Part shown: one piece after another, positions 34,312 through 46,284 of the stretch
How the letters are laid out: each line of letters starts with the position of its first letter
Numbering within the stretch: position 1 is the stretch's first letter
Source: Astrocystis sublimbata
Lineage: Eukaryota > Ascomycota > Sordariomycetes > Xylariales > Xylariaceae
Assembly (NCBI GenBank): GCA_022453515.1
Contig: JAJNNY010000021.1
Location: forward strand, 124,001 to 188,000
Direction: 5' to 3'
DNA: 64,000 nucleotides
Notes under the pieces: model-generated
What the model was told of the DNA's origin: nothing
Databases searched by the model: none
Seen by the model: only the letters and a program-made list of their open reading frames with translations
Program-made: the position numbers and the translations under genes

Positions 34312-36705
34312 TCAGATGACTGTCTCTCCCGGGTACTTCGTCGCAAACATACCTAGAGCCTTCATGGTGAAGGTAAACTTGTAGTTGGGGTACGATATCA
34401 TGCAGCTCTTGTTGAACACACCCTCGATCGCTTCCTGCTTCCACTCGCCATTGGATTGTTGCCTTTCCATGATGAGTTTCACACCCCGCCGTAAGGGTTC
34501 AATGTCGGGATACTCTGCATACATGAGCGCGATCAAAGCCCATGCTGTCATGACTACCTGAGAACCTGTGGCGTGCTCTGAGTATGTCATCTTCTCGCAC
34601 GACTAACAAATAAAGTTAGAACTACACAAGTATACTGCTGGGGATCAATCAAGAGATACTCACACGATAGCTTTCAGACCACCCCCCGTCCTCCCTTTGG
34701 CGGGCTATCAGAAAGTCGCATCCTCGTTTTGAGTAATAGCTGTTAGTGTATTTCTCGCCAATGCTCTTCAAGCTCTCCAGCGCAAACATGGTAGCGTAGG
34801 TATAGCAAATAGCCCAATTTCCATACCACGAGCCGTCGGGTTGCTGTGCCGTCTTGATCCAGCTAACGGATCGTTTAACAAAAGCGTCGATCTCCTGTGG
34901 TCGATGGTCTGGCCAATGCTCCTTGAAAAGAGACAGAGCCACAACGACGGCTGTTGTGCACTCGACATAATCGTATTCCACCATGATGTTGGCAAATACC
35001 TCGGCGGCATTGAGCATTTCCAGGTTCTTGCTGCCGCGTGTGGGCTCATACGAGGAGCATGCACCTGTCTGATTCTGGTACGTCAAAATGGTATCGACCG
35101 CATCAAAGATCCGTTCATCGTCCAATAGTTGAGGGTAGCCAGGTGTCTTTTGCAACATGATCACTGACTTCAATGCTTCAGATACGCAATCGCATACGGC
35201 ATACCCCTGGTCTCTTGTACTAAATGCCCAGGCACCCTTACGCTGTTGGCGGTAGCAAACTGCCTGATCCTTGCAGTTCTCTCGTATTTGCTGATTATCA
35301 AGGAATTCCAAAGCTTTGTTCAGCATAGGCTTCCAGCGGACGTCTTTTTCAAGTCCGGCTTCAACCACAGCTTGGATCAAGAATGAGGTGTCCCAGCACT
35401 GAACTCCATTGGTTCCATTGCAGAACATACCCTCGGCATTGACCCACATAGCATCCTCGAGCCTCTCAATGTGTCGCTTGAAGGAGTATGCTTCGGGGCC
35501 GTCGCGAATGTAACATACAACTGTGTTGAGGGCAGCATTCACGGGGGCAAGATCGGCGTAGTCAGTGTTGGCGTCTTCCATATCGATGAGCTTGCTGGAC
35601 CAGTCAACGGCTCTTTTCCTCAAGAAATTGGGCCGAATGGAAGGCCAGACGTTTACCAAAGCCCAGTTCACTGTATTCAGTAGCCACGACTTGGGGTGGT
35701 AGTTGTCGATGGGGCAGATGGTATTTCTGTTCCCAGCCCAGTCTATCGTTTCCCACTTCTCGGGGAACAGCTCCTCGCGCAAAGCACGGATGACGTCCGT
35801 TTCCTCGCAGGTCCACTTCTTGTCGTAGATGTAGCCCATGGGCAAGAACACCTGGCGCATGTGAATCCACCATCTCCAGGGCGCAAACGGGACCCAATCA
35901 GGCAAGAGCCAGAGTTCAGGGGGGATCGGGTTGACGATGTCCCATGTGCAGACGCCGAGAATAGATAGCCAGAATTTGGCCCAGTGAGGCGCATGCGTGG
36001 CTCCCCCAAGTCTGTGCAGGGTTCGGCGTGCCTTGACCATGGCAGGATGCTCGGGGTCGACGCCGACGAGGCGCAGCACGGTGTAGTTCAACGAGGTGCC
36101 GAAGACGGTGCTCTCACCTTCGATGTGCAGTCCCCACCCCCCATCCTCGGGGTGGGCGCGGGCGAACAGATAGTTCTTGATCTCGGTGGCCACATACCAT
36201 GGAATGGGGGTTTTGGTGGCATAGCGAGTGATGACGACGCCGGGGAGGAGAAACATGGGACCGCCATACTCGCATCCCCACTCGCCCGAGGGGAGTTGCA
36301 GCTTCTCGAAGAATGCAAGACCGTTGCTCACGGAATCAAGGGGTTTTCTGGGCTTGGGCAGTTCTGGGACATCCTACGACAGGCGGCACCGGTCAGCTAC
36401 AGAGTAGACATAGACTGTATGGGTTGCGTCCTTACAATGTCGATGCCGAGAAACCACTTGTCAGAGATAGACTGAGGCCAATCCTTGACGGCAGCATCGT
36501 CCTCGAGGTAATGCCATGTCAGCCTGCCACTCTCATCGAGACATCTCCAGCGCGTACGGTCCGTCTTGTCGGCGATTCGGAGGCGCTTCGTATCCGTGTC
36601 TATGCCGCCGTCGCTCGGGCGTTTCTTCGACGGTGGATTGTCTTGGACGGACTTCTTGCCGTTCATTGCGGGGGATACGGCGGCTTTCGAGCGGGTTTGG
36701 ACCAT
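34312..36705 (-). CDS. ERG7: oxidosqualene:lanosterol cyclase (lanosterol synthase)
   Basis: Three exons: 36705-36436, 36373-34664 and 34602-34312 (756 aa; introns 62 and 61 nt). It cyclises 2,3-oxidosqualene to lanosterol, the first sterol of ergosterol synthesis, at ER or lipid-droplet membranes. The N-terminus is Lys/Arg-rich and disordered to about residue 50. Several QW repeats are visible (EDGGWG, QPDGSWYGNW, REDGGW, QSNGEW). The catalytic acid motif reads DCVSE at 485-489 (usually DCTAE or DCTSE), with Asp485 present. KSCMIS at 725-730 matches the lanosterol-synthase type of this C-terminal segment rather than the protostadienol-synthase type. The gene is divergent from SPO11. Confidence 0.97.
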
Positions 36706-37493
36706 GTCGATATATGGGCGCCTGAGGAAGGACAGAGCGCTGTCAGGGCGGGAGAGTTGGGAGAGGAGGGCGAAGGGTTAGGTATGAGGAATTGGTGTCG
36801 CTGTGTTCGGCTACCGAGGTCAACGAAGAGCCAGAATGGACGACTCGCTCCTGCTACCAGCCTTCTGGTCTTCTCTCAATCCGACCACCGAATCTGACCT
36901 GTACCAACGCATGCAGTTGTTGTTCGTCCATCGATCTCTACTTCTCTAGGTAGGTCACGAAAACGAATACGACCAGCTGAGATCTTACCTAAGGCATGCC
37001 AGGCCCCCCAGACCTGCCAGGTACCCGTGCAGGGTCTCGCAGCTTGGCATGTCAGGTTGGGTCACCTACTATGTAGAGGCTAGAGGGGATCCCACTCGCT
37101 GCAAGACAAGTTAGACGACATACAAATACAGTGCGCTTCGCTTCGAACACAGTGCTCTTACCTGACCCGCGAGACCCGCTTCCTCAAGGGAAGAACGACA
37201 ATTAACAAGTGTAAATCACCACGAATGCTCTTGCCTTTGCAAATCTCGTTCTCCTTCCGCAGAATTGTGGAAGGCCTGCAACATACCTGGGTAATACCTA
37301 CTCCAGGTCGAGGTGCCCGTGTCTTACGCCCACTCTCTCACGCTTGTAAAATGACTCGATATTGCCTCGTCCTACCTACCTAGGTAGAGTGCCACCCACT
37401 GCACATCACCTCATTACGCGGGCAGTTCAGTTCACCTGGCGCCAACTTCCCGTTGGCTGCTGACTTCGCAAAGACTGAATTGCCAGCGCAAGT
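36706..37493. promoter_or_regulatory. shared divergent promoter region of ERG7 and SPO11
   Basis: The 788-bp interval separates the two start codons. It contains a TACCTAGGTA palindrome at 37377-37386, a TCGTATT sequence (minus strand, near 36966) close to the sterol-responsive TCGTATA element of yeasts, and GCATGTCAGG/CCTGCCAG direct-inverted patches near 37000-37050. None is proven to be functional. Confidence 0.4.
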
Positions 37494-39097
37494 ATGCAGA
37501 GCCTCCATGGTTCCCGTAGCTCCGGCAATAACCCTATTGTCCCTTCGTCGGCAGTGAGCCCTGAGCACCCAGAACATGGTAGCACTGTAATGCCTCGAGA
37601 CTGCGGGCGAAGTCGCCAAGTCGGTCATATCATTGCAAAGATCGAGGACATCCTTATCGCAAACCTCGATGCCCTCGCAGAGAGCCGGGCAATGACCATT
37701 CCCATCCGCAGTCGCACTACAGGCAACACGCGACAGGTTCCATTCCCATCAGCCCGACAAAGTGACGCCAAAAAGTTCAGTAGGTCATGCCGCCCTTCCA
37801 AGAATCCTGCCAATTACCTGCCAGCTTGCTCATGGTGTCTGTGCCTCCCTGTTGTCTGTAGCCGCGCTTCTTCAGATCCTACATCTATCCCACGAAGCAC
37901 TTGTCGCAGGAACAGTCATCACCAAAAGGTCAGCTTGGCTCTCTATTATCTCACAAAGCCAAGAGGTTTGCCATGTAGCTTAATCGATCAACAAACTCAT
38001 AGGGCCATCTACTATCAGAACCCCGAATTGTTTGGTAGCCAGCAGTATGTCAACGAGCTGATTGACGACATCGCCTTCACCTTTGGTGTGGGTAGGGATG
38101 CTCTGAACATTGTGAGCCAAGTCGGCGAGAGCCCCGCGTTCAGAACCTAACAACCTCGCAACGCAACAGGTCGCATCCGGCAAGGGGCTCATTGCCGGCG
38201 CCATCAAATTGACGGTCGGCAGCAGCTCTGTGCTTGATTGCAACTCGGGCGGTAGTGTACGCAAGTGCTGCACCTGTCATTACCATGAGAATTCGCTAAG
38301 TTAGCCATAGCAAGGTGTTCTCCTACCCAATGCAAATGCTGTCACGGATATCACTCTCGGGACCATCCGATGGCTTCTAGTAATCGAGAAGGAGGCAAGT
38401 GTCTACTCTCGATCAGCATGCTGTCGGCGACTTGACTGACCATTAGTGAAGGCAACCTTTCGGGGACTTGTTGCCTCCACTTTCCAGCAAACCGCAACTA
38501 TCGGACCGGGAATTCTCATCACCGTATGCGTCACTACGCTACCTATTGGCTACACGTTCAACTCTATTCTTGGGCTGATCTTGTCGACAGGCTAGAGGCT
38601 ATCCAGATCTTTCTACCCGACAGTTTCTGCACAAAATGCACAGCGCATTCCCGACCTTGCCTATGTACGGGCTTGTAGATTTCGACCCAGATGGAGTGAG
38701 AATTATGCTCACATACAAAAATGGAAGCCGATCCCTACAGCATGAAGAGAATGTAACATTGAGCGAGCTGCAGTGGATTGGGCTGAGAAGCAATCACATG
38801 CTTAGACAGCATTCAGCATCATCACCCAATCCCCAAGCACCATGCGGCCGGGCTGGAAGCATTAGCTCTTTCCAGGCCTTGTTACCCCTCAAATCCGCAG
38901 ATAGGGATTTGGCTACTCGGATGCTCTCCCTCAGGGCTGGGAGTGAGCGTCAAATCTCCGAGCATCTAGATGTGATTCACGAGCTGCAGGTCATGCTCAT
39001 GCTCAACACGAAAGCTGAGATCGAGTCCGTAGACGAAGGAGGAGACCTCACAACTTGGCTGGATCGTACCTTGATAGAGATGGTGGGCACAAGATGA
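37494..39097 (+). CDS. SPO11: meiotic double-strand-break transesterase SPO11
   Basis: Seven exons: 37494-37779, 37862-37928, 38003-38111, 38170-38256, 38311-38394, 38452-38523 and 38591-39097 (403 aa). The protein is related to topoisomerase VI subunit A and makes the breaks that start meiotic recombination, in the nucleus. The winged-helix part carries RAIYYQNPELFG; Tyr122 aligns with the catalytic Tyr135 of yeast Spo11. The Toprim part shows EKEATF (Glu209/Glu211), ITARGYPD, and DFDPDG with Asp265 and Asp267 for Mg2+. Splicing restores each motif. Intron 5 appears to be of GC-AG type. The C-terminal region (SLRAGSERQ onward) is shorter in motifs but family-like. All catalytic residues are present. 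Confidence 0.94.
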
Positions 39098-39756
39098 TTT
39101 GCCCACGCATCTCCATGGTCAAGAATTTCACTTAGGAGCGCCGTGTTTAAAGGAGACTTGAGGTGTTGTCGTAGTGGATTGAGGAATGGCCAGTGGATTT
39201 GATCCACCACCTAATGCGTGATTGGCTCAGCTGACGGCCATCTGCGCCCATCAACACAAACCTATTCTATGCCCGCACGCCTACCAGTTAGTCAGTGAGG
39301 GTGAGAAGCTAGGTAATTGTGAATTTCGAGAACACTGCAATAGTAAATTAAAGTACTGGCAAAATCTAAACGAAAAAAAGGCGAGGCTCATAAGTCGCAT
39401 CCAATCCTGCTCGCTTCATTACCCCAACAGCTTCAAGCTCAGTGTGAGGTGCGCGCTGTCGAACTCACAAGCACCAGTGTCAGAGGCCAAACTACTGCAT
39501 CTATCTCCGCGCACAAATTTTTTCTGGGCCCCCATTCCCGAAGCATCACCAACAACGACATAAACAGTCAGGCACATCCAGGTGGTCTTAGCAAACAAGA
39601 CAGAAATCACTGCAGCCAAAATCACTGCCACAACAACCTGCATAATCGCACCATATTTGGGCGGTGTATGTCAAGCATTGGTGCATCTTGAATAACGATA
39701 TTGGGCTCGACTTTGTCCACACATTGCACAGTGCTAAGTGCACGAACAACTTGAAG
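39098..39756. other. intergenic between SPO11 and the ankyrin gene
   Basis: 3' flank of SPO11 and promoter of the next gene. The frame at 39222-39563 has no recognisable feature. Confidence 0.5.
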
Positions 39757-40646
39757 ATGGCTCCTAGCTTATCTGAGGATGAGATCGATGACCTCGTTTA
39801 CCTTGCCCGTGTGGGTGAAGATGCAGACATCACAGAGATGTTGCAGCAGCTCTCTACCCGTGATGCTGCAAGCCCTGCGGACATTCTACTTGCGGCAAGG
39901 GAGGGGGAGAGCAAGAATACGTGTCTGCATATGGCAGCGGCAAATGGACATTCGAGTAAGTTGTTCTCAAGTTTTTCGGCTTCGCCTCGTTGCTCTGCGA
40001 TTGACATAGCTTTCTCGAGCAATGAGATATTGAAATATTGCATGCATGAGCTGTCGGCTATTCACTTGCAGAGCGCAACTGATTGGACTGTTTATTATTC
40101 ATGTGATGCATTCACGCAATAATCTTGGGAGCCAAAAAGATAAAACCACGCCATTTCACCAACAACACAGCGTATCGAGATAATCAATATGATTTGTATG
40201 GATGTCCGCTGACTATTTTGTGTTTCCCAGAAACCGTAACACTCATTCTCTCACATCTGCCAGTACCTGTCAAACCGTCAACAACGACGGCTGCGCCTCC
40301 TGCAGACTCAGAGGGTGATGAATCAGCGCAATCTACGGAGAAGATAGACCGGCCATACATCGATGCGCAGAACACCTTCGGCAACACGGCGCTGCACTGG
40401 GCGTGTCTGGGCGGACATCTCGACGTTGTCAAGCTGCTGCTGTCGAGGGGCGCCTCGCCCGCTATCGTGAACGATAAGGATCAGATCCCACTGGATCTAG
40501 CGGCTTTCAATAACCACATGGCTGTTGTCGACCACTTTTTGGCGCAGAGCAAGCATCTCGAGGGCGGCAATGCGGAGGAAGGCGGCTTGGAGAAGGAAGC
40601 GGGGGATTTGAGCGTGCAGGACGCTACGAGCGGTGATGCATCGTGA
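39757..40646 (+). CDS. YAR1-like small ankyrin-repeat protein
   Basis: Two exons, 39757-39955 and 40231-40646 (204 aa), with a 275-nt intron, much longer than others here. The first exon starts MAPSLSEDEIDDLVYLARVG and ends in an ankyrin repeat (NTCLHMAAANGHS); the second holds a variable acidic insert, then NTFGNTALHWACLGGHLDV, ASPAIVNDKDQIPLDLAA, and an acidic tail. Size and layout match yeast Yar1, a chaperone of ribosomal protein Rps3 in 40S biogenesis. Orthology is inferred from architecture. An extra exon inside the long intron cannot be excluded. Confidence 0.8.
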
Positions 40647-41554
40647 ATATCACTCAAGTGACACAATACTAAATAAACACAGAAGAAATTTTATACGCAT
40701 ATGTGAAACGATTGAGTACGATGCAAGACAAGATCAGATATTATTATCGGCGACGCTCTCGTGTCTACCGTTGTCAACAATCTCATGTCGTTTAACTGCT
40801 TTCCATGCTAACATGTGACTGACATTGATCAATATTTACGATTGTAGTCCTGATTTGATTTCCCAACGTGTTCGGGATTAGAAAAGTAGATATGCAGACA
40901 TACCATTCGCTAGATATGAGCTCTGCTCGGTATTGTATACACTGCACCGATCATAATCTCCGTGTGGCATGTTTGGTTGGCACAGATCTGAATTACAAAA
41001 GGCGGAATCAACGCCGACTCAGCCGCAATATGCAAGGTGCCCGGGACCAACTCCGTGGATCCACTCGGTACGAAATCTAGTGATGGGCTTCGTTGTCAAT
41101 CTTTCCGATTGTCGATTATACCATTTATAGTAGGGACTTGAGGTATAGTTGGGGTGTATTGCTTGGAGTCTAGCAAATGGAGAGCATTTCGACTAATGCA
41201 TGCCTCCCCTACACGTGGAAATCATTCTGCATGTGCGGTACTGGAACCATGATGAATCTGTTCTCGTGAATTGCCTACAGCTACCTAAGCTAGCTGCAGA
41301 CCCTGCCACGCCTGCTATCATAAGGTGGGGCGCGGTAGTTCTTCTCTTCAGCTCGGGCTGTTGACCGGCAGTGCTGTTATCGCTCAAGTGCATTGGCTGG
41401 CTTACTGTTCATAAATAAACCCATGCAAACCCGTCGTTTGCGAAGAACAGCTTTGGAGGTTCGATAATTGGTGTTTGCCTGCACTTCCCTTTTGCATCGA
41501 ATCTTATACTTAATTCATTGCTTAGATATAAAGTCCAAGGAAGGCGATCACACA
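40647..41554. other. intergenic between the ankyrin gene and the SET gene
   Basis: No gene or repeat recognised. AT-rich 3' flank of the ankyrin gene to about 40900, then the SET-gene promoter. Confidence 0.55.
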
Positions 41555-43206
41555 ATGTCTGGTCCGACATTTGAAGAAAGGTCCACCGCATTTTTGCGCT
41601 GGTTCCAGGCTCTGCCCGGCGCAAACTTTCACGCGGATATCGAGATAACAGATTTGAGGCAAAACGGCCGCGGAAGAGGGATCAGTAAGTTTCTTGGCAT
41701 TGTCCTTTTCGGCGTCAAAACACAGTGAAGAGAAATTTCTGCTGGGGCCATCATTGCGGTCGCTGACAGCCCACTAGTCGCCAAGAAAGACATACCAGAG
41801 GATACTGTCCTTTTCACCATCCCCAGGGCAGCCATTATCAACACACAAACGTCAGATCTCGCCAGGAGAATACCAGATGTTTTCACGACCACTATCCTAG
41901 ACGATACTGATGGCGAAGCGGATGATGAAGATGGTGCGACCACTGGCCCGCCCGATAACTGGGTCTCCCTCATCTTGGTCATGTTATACGAATGTCTGCA
42001 GGGCGACAAGTCTCGCTGGCAGCCCTATTTCGACGTGTTACCTACCGAGTTCGACACCTTGATGTGGTGGTCTGACAAGGAACTTGACTATCTCCAAGCC
42101 AGCTCCATCGTGGCTAAGATTGGCAAGAACGATGCCGACTCGATGTTTCGGGCCAGAGTCCTTCCCATCGTCGAGAAAAACCCCGATGTGTTCTATCCCG
42201 CAGGGGTGCCAAGGCTCACGGAAGACGAGCTTCTACTACTAGCCCATCGCATAGGCAGCACTATCATGGCCTATGCATTTGATCTCGAGAATGACGACGA
42301 CGAGGAGCAAGAGGGGGAAGACGAGTGGGTAGAAGACAGGGAAGGCAAAGTCTTGATGGGCATGGTTCCAATGGCTGATGTTCTCAATGCGGATGCCGTG
42401 TTCAATGTAAGTTTTTCTTTTTAAGCAGGATGCGCTCGCTTGTGGATTAACTGGATATCAGGCGCATGTCAATCATGAAGAGGACAGCCTGACAGTTACT
42501 GCCATCAGACCCATTGCTGCCGGCGAGGAGGTACTAAACTATTATGGCCCTCTCGGGAACGGGGAACTATTGCGTCGGTACGGCTATACCAGTCCACACC
42601 ATGCCCGATACGACGTTGTTGAGTTGTCTTGGGATTTGGCTATGGCGGCCCTAAAACAGGGTCTCGCGGTAGACGACGAGACCTGGGGAAAAGCGGTAAG
42701 TGGTATAAGTACGGGATATTACATGTGCACGTGTGCTAATCCCTCCACAGTCTGCAGAGCTAGACCCAGAAGAAATTGAGGATGCCTTCGTAATAGACCG
42801 TGATTTGGACGAGCCAGATTCCCGCGGGGAGCTTCACGGACCCAAGACGTTGACCAAGCTCCCAGAGGATCTGACGGAGCAGATTAACGCCGTGCTCAAG
42901 GCTTTACGGAAACAGAACCCCGAAACCATCCCGGACAAACAGAGGAGAGACGAGATCTGCTTGTCTGTTATGCGCAGCGCTTTCCAGATGAAGCTGGCCG
43001 AATACCCAGCATCCACCGAGGCAGAAGCCGAGGCACTCTCTACAAATTCGGTATTAGGACGTCTCGCGATGGCCACGGTCGTTCGTTACGGGGAGAAGCT
43101 GTTGCTGCAAGAAGCAATCGGCCTTGCCCATGAGAAATTGAACGGCTTGGCCGCCACGCAGGGGCATGACACGCAACCCTCAGCTAAGAGAGTAAGGACA
43201 AAGTGA
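41555..43206 (+). CDS. RKM4: SET-domain protein lysine methyltransferase, RKM4/SETD6 type
   Basis: Four exons: 41555-41684, 41778-42406, 42462-42695 and 42751-43206 (482 aa; introns 93, 55 and 55 nt). The split SET domain begins near residue 30 (DLRQNGRGRGI, then DIPEDTVLFTIPR) and has a long insert with an acidic run (ENDDDEEQEGEDEW). Its catalytic end reads MADVLNADAVFNAHVN, then AGEEVLNYYGPLGNGELLRRYGY, as in RKM4/SETD6 enzymes. The C-terminal Rubisco-LSMT substrate-binding domain follows, ending in a basic KRVRTK that could be a nuclear signal. Yeast Rkm4 monomethylates ribosomal protein Rpl42; the same role is inferred here. Confidence 0.92.
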
Positions 43207-43982
43207 ACTTAAAAAATCGCAGTGCAGCTAGCCCCTCGGCCCCTTTGCTGGACATAAAGATCGAATACGTAGACATACGCAGGGCGAAACTCAAAACCCA
43301 AGACGAGGTATAGCCAGTGCATCCCTACACCTGCATCAACGGGAGTCTGTTACCGTAGTTCCGCGTTGATAGGAGGCGCTGGACGGCGAGTTAGCTGTCC
43401 GCCATGTCTACACGATCCAGTTGACTTGTTGTCGGACGAACCTTACCTAGGTATACATGCTATATTTAAAGCTTTGCACCCGAAGCTTGGGATGGGTGCT
43501 TGGGCGTCGACACTACACATTTAAGTTTCATCACAACCATGCCACGCATGTATTTCTGAGTACCTAGGTAGATACTCGAAAACTTAGTATATCGTCGCGA
43601 GGGATTATGCTTTGCAAGTCCAGCCAGGTGGAATTCTGCACACGAGACATCATACATTACCACGCTGCAGCCAGGTATAAAATCGTGCTTGGTCCCATGG
43701 CGTTTCTCCCGTTTCCATTGCCATCATCCGCCGCGTAACAAGCTACAACAGGCCGCCCGTTGATTTAATCCCTAACAAAGATCTTGTCCCCGTTGGGTCG
43801 ACACAAGACTTGGTCACGACTTTCGACGTATTATTATGTCGCAGATTAGCAAACGTCGGTTTGGTTCTGGTCGTGATCCAACTTAGAACACTCGAGTCTT
43901 GCGGCATGGGACATCAACACCGTCTTACAACGCCGTGATCAAGCATCCTTAGAGGACCATCTATTGACGTTAGCTTGCTACC
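43207..43982. other. intergenic with two TACCTAGGTA palindromes
   Basis: It separates the SET and RING genes. TACCTAGGTA occurs at 43444-43453 and again at 43561-43570. No gene was recognised. Confidence 0.6.
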
Positions 43983-44938
43983 ATGCCGGGTTATATGCCT
44001 ATACCTCTAATGCCTTATATACCAGCATCAAGAATGCAATGGGGTGAGCTTTCGGGTGAGGATGCCATAGTCCTAGTCTTGGCTCCATTCGTGGTATCAA
44101 GTATACTAGCCGTATGTTGGTGAGTAGCCGGACTGCAAGCCACATGTACATGTATCGTTGCTGAACATTTCATAGGTGGGTCGCCCTGCAGGAGTCACCA
44201 GCAGTCAGTGTTCAAAGGGCACTAAACAAATTAAAACGTGTTGCGACAATATCAAAGGCACATGATGCTCAACCCGATGGTGACGATGACGAATGGTGCG
44301 TGAGCTCATAAGAAAACCCCGACACATCAGCAGCTAACCCTTTGGTGCATGGTAGTCCCATCTGTCTAGAACGTTTCGGTGCGGAAGCCGATCTGGAGGC
44401 GGGATTCACATCGACTGGCGACGTAGTGGATGTGGAGCAGCCGGCCAACGCGGCGCTTCTAAACACGGAAACTACCGACTGCTTGACACTCAATGGATGC
44501 GGTCACCGGTTCCATGCGGAGTGTCTGGCGACGTGGTTCGCGCAGTACCACTACTCGTGCCCGATGTGCAGAAATAAATTCTGGCCGCCGGTGGTGTATA
44601 AGGGGACAGTAAGCCAACGCAGACGAGGCAGACGACGCAGACGACGCAGACAAGGAGGTAATAATGGGTATGGTACTATGCAGCCCAACGCTGAGCCCAA
44701 CGCTGAGCCCAGGCTACTTGCTGAGAACCCACGTTATGATGGCATTGCCAACATGTTACCTCCTGGCGCTACGGTGGAAGAACTGAACGACATTCTCCAA
44801 AGTCGCGCAGGCGAAGCGCACAGTTGGACGGACCGCTCACGGCCTAGTTCAGCTTCAGCACCTTGCTTGACCCGAGGCACCCTCGTCGAGTACAATGACG
44901 AAAACATGGCAGATCTCGTAGCTGCCGAGCTGGAGTAA
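43983..44938 (+). CDS. membrane-anchored RING-H2 finger protein (probable E3 ubiquitin ligase)
   Basis: Three exons: 43983-44119, 44176-44295 and 44356-44938 (279 aa; introns 56 and 60 nt). The second intron must use donor GTGCGT at 44296 because only that junction rebuilds CPICLERF. A single transmembrane segment (about residues 29-50, IVLVLAPFVVSSILAVCWW) precedes the RING. The RING-H2 ligands are CPIC, CGHRFHAEC and CPMC, with a 44-residue loop between the second and third cysteines. After it come an Arg-rich run encoded by a 9-bp tandem repeat, a duplicated NAEP unit and a region (TVEELNDILQSRAGEAHSW) that may bind partners. Such proteins ubiquitinate membrane or secretory substrates; the target is unknown. 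Confidence 0.88.
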
Positions 44939-46284
44939 GTGGATTCGCTTGGTCGGATGAGCTGCGATCAGGTGCCCGAACCGTGATCGTGATGCCAATC
45001 GCGCACGCGTCGAGCGCGTTCGGCTCAGCCTCGTCGCGACTCATATGCACCGATCGATGCTGAAATGCGCGATCTATTCGGACAATATACGATGGGAAGG
45101 GGGGTGCTGATCCCGAGATATTTATGGGCTCATGTGCCACGTCCTCGACTGGCTTGTTCGCCGAGGGCTCGTTGAACATGGCAGATGTTTCGAGTATGTC
45201 ATCCAGAGCTGCAGACATATGATAATGGTTACGGTGAAGCTGACGGGCTGCAACAGGCCTGCTGTGCGATGATCATTTTGGAACTACAGTAGTGCAGCTA
45301 AACTAGTCGAGCTAGTGTGGCTTTCTTTCTTTCTCTGCAGCTGAGAAAGTCACTTCACCCAATGGAACATGCATCATCATGCCTACAATGTACCTCACCA
45401 CTTACACGATCAGCGATCAGCCACCTCCCCTTCCTGACAGCTTGGCACCCGAGGGCGAGACACTACCGACTACCTACTTACTTCTACCCGGAACACTCAT
45501 TCTCACCACCTGCAGTCGTCTGCGGCACGTTCAGATTCAGCCTCTCTCGCGTCCGATAACCCCAAATAATAAAAAAGGGTACAGTATGCCAAGATATCTC
45601 AGTCCATCTGGTGAAGCTGTCGGTACCGGGCCAATAGCTACGGTATAGTCCCACTTTAATGATGTCGATTGCCTTCGATGATTTCATCGTTTCTAGGTTC
45701 TGTCTAGGTTGTGTCTACAGAGTTAGGTTCGATTGACAGATGCACAGTCGCTTCCAACTACAAACAGCCATGACAGCCTACTACCTACATACAGTACAGT
45801 ACACCTACCGACCGCACCACTCGCCAACCAGCTACGTACATAGATCGATCCCCAATGAAATCTCATCTGCTCCGATCTACTATGTACTACTACTCGTGTC
45901 CCAAAGCCTCCGTCCGTGTTGTGCCACTACTACTGCTACTACTCGCTATTACCGCTATTACCACTATCAACCTGCTCTGTGCGCGCAGGAATGCATATAT
46001 CGTATTTGCCGTAGATGGGACGGCCCCGGAGCATAGCCTCCCCTTTCCCTTTGACTCTGCCCCCAGCTCCTGATCCCCTGACATCGATTCATGACGCCTT
46101 CTTTCGCTGAACGTGTCCAGGTCTCTTCCGTTTTGCTCCATCTCTTCGCAACCACCACCTACCTCATGTACCCCAAACGTCTGTACAACTCTGTCGTCGT
46201 ACCCAAGCCTACGTAGATCTCTCAGCATCGCCTTGGAGTTGCCCCGGTTTGCTCCCCATATCCGTCCATTTTGTCTTGTATTGG
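44939..46284. other. UVE1 upstream region
   Basis: About 1.3 kb between the RING gene and UVE1. It contains pyrimidine-rich stretches and CTACTACTGCTACTACT-type repeats near 45920-45960. Frames at 44844-45218 (minus) and 45379-45648 (plus) have no domain and are not called. Confidence 0.5.

Noticed and set aside
27219..36705. Triterpenoid biosynthetic cluster (P450 plus oxidosqualene cyclase)
   Set aside because: SGT1 and an orphan gene lie between them, no transferase, dehydrogenase or regulator is present, and the cyclase looks like housekeeping lanosterol synthase.
38112..38590. SPO11 as a frameshifted pseudogene
   Set aside because: The broken frames are explained by short introns with proper lengths and branch sites; the seven exons sum to 404 codons with all catalytic residues.
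44844..45218. 124-codon minus-strand frame overlapping the RING gene end
   Set aside because: No recognisable family, overlaps a supported exon, and no independent splice or start evidence.
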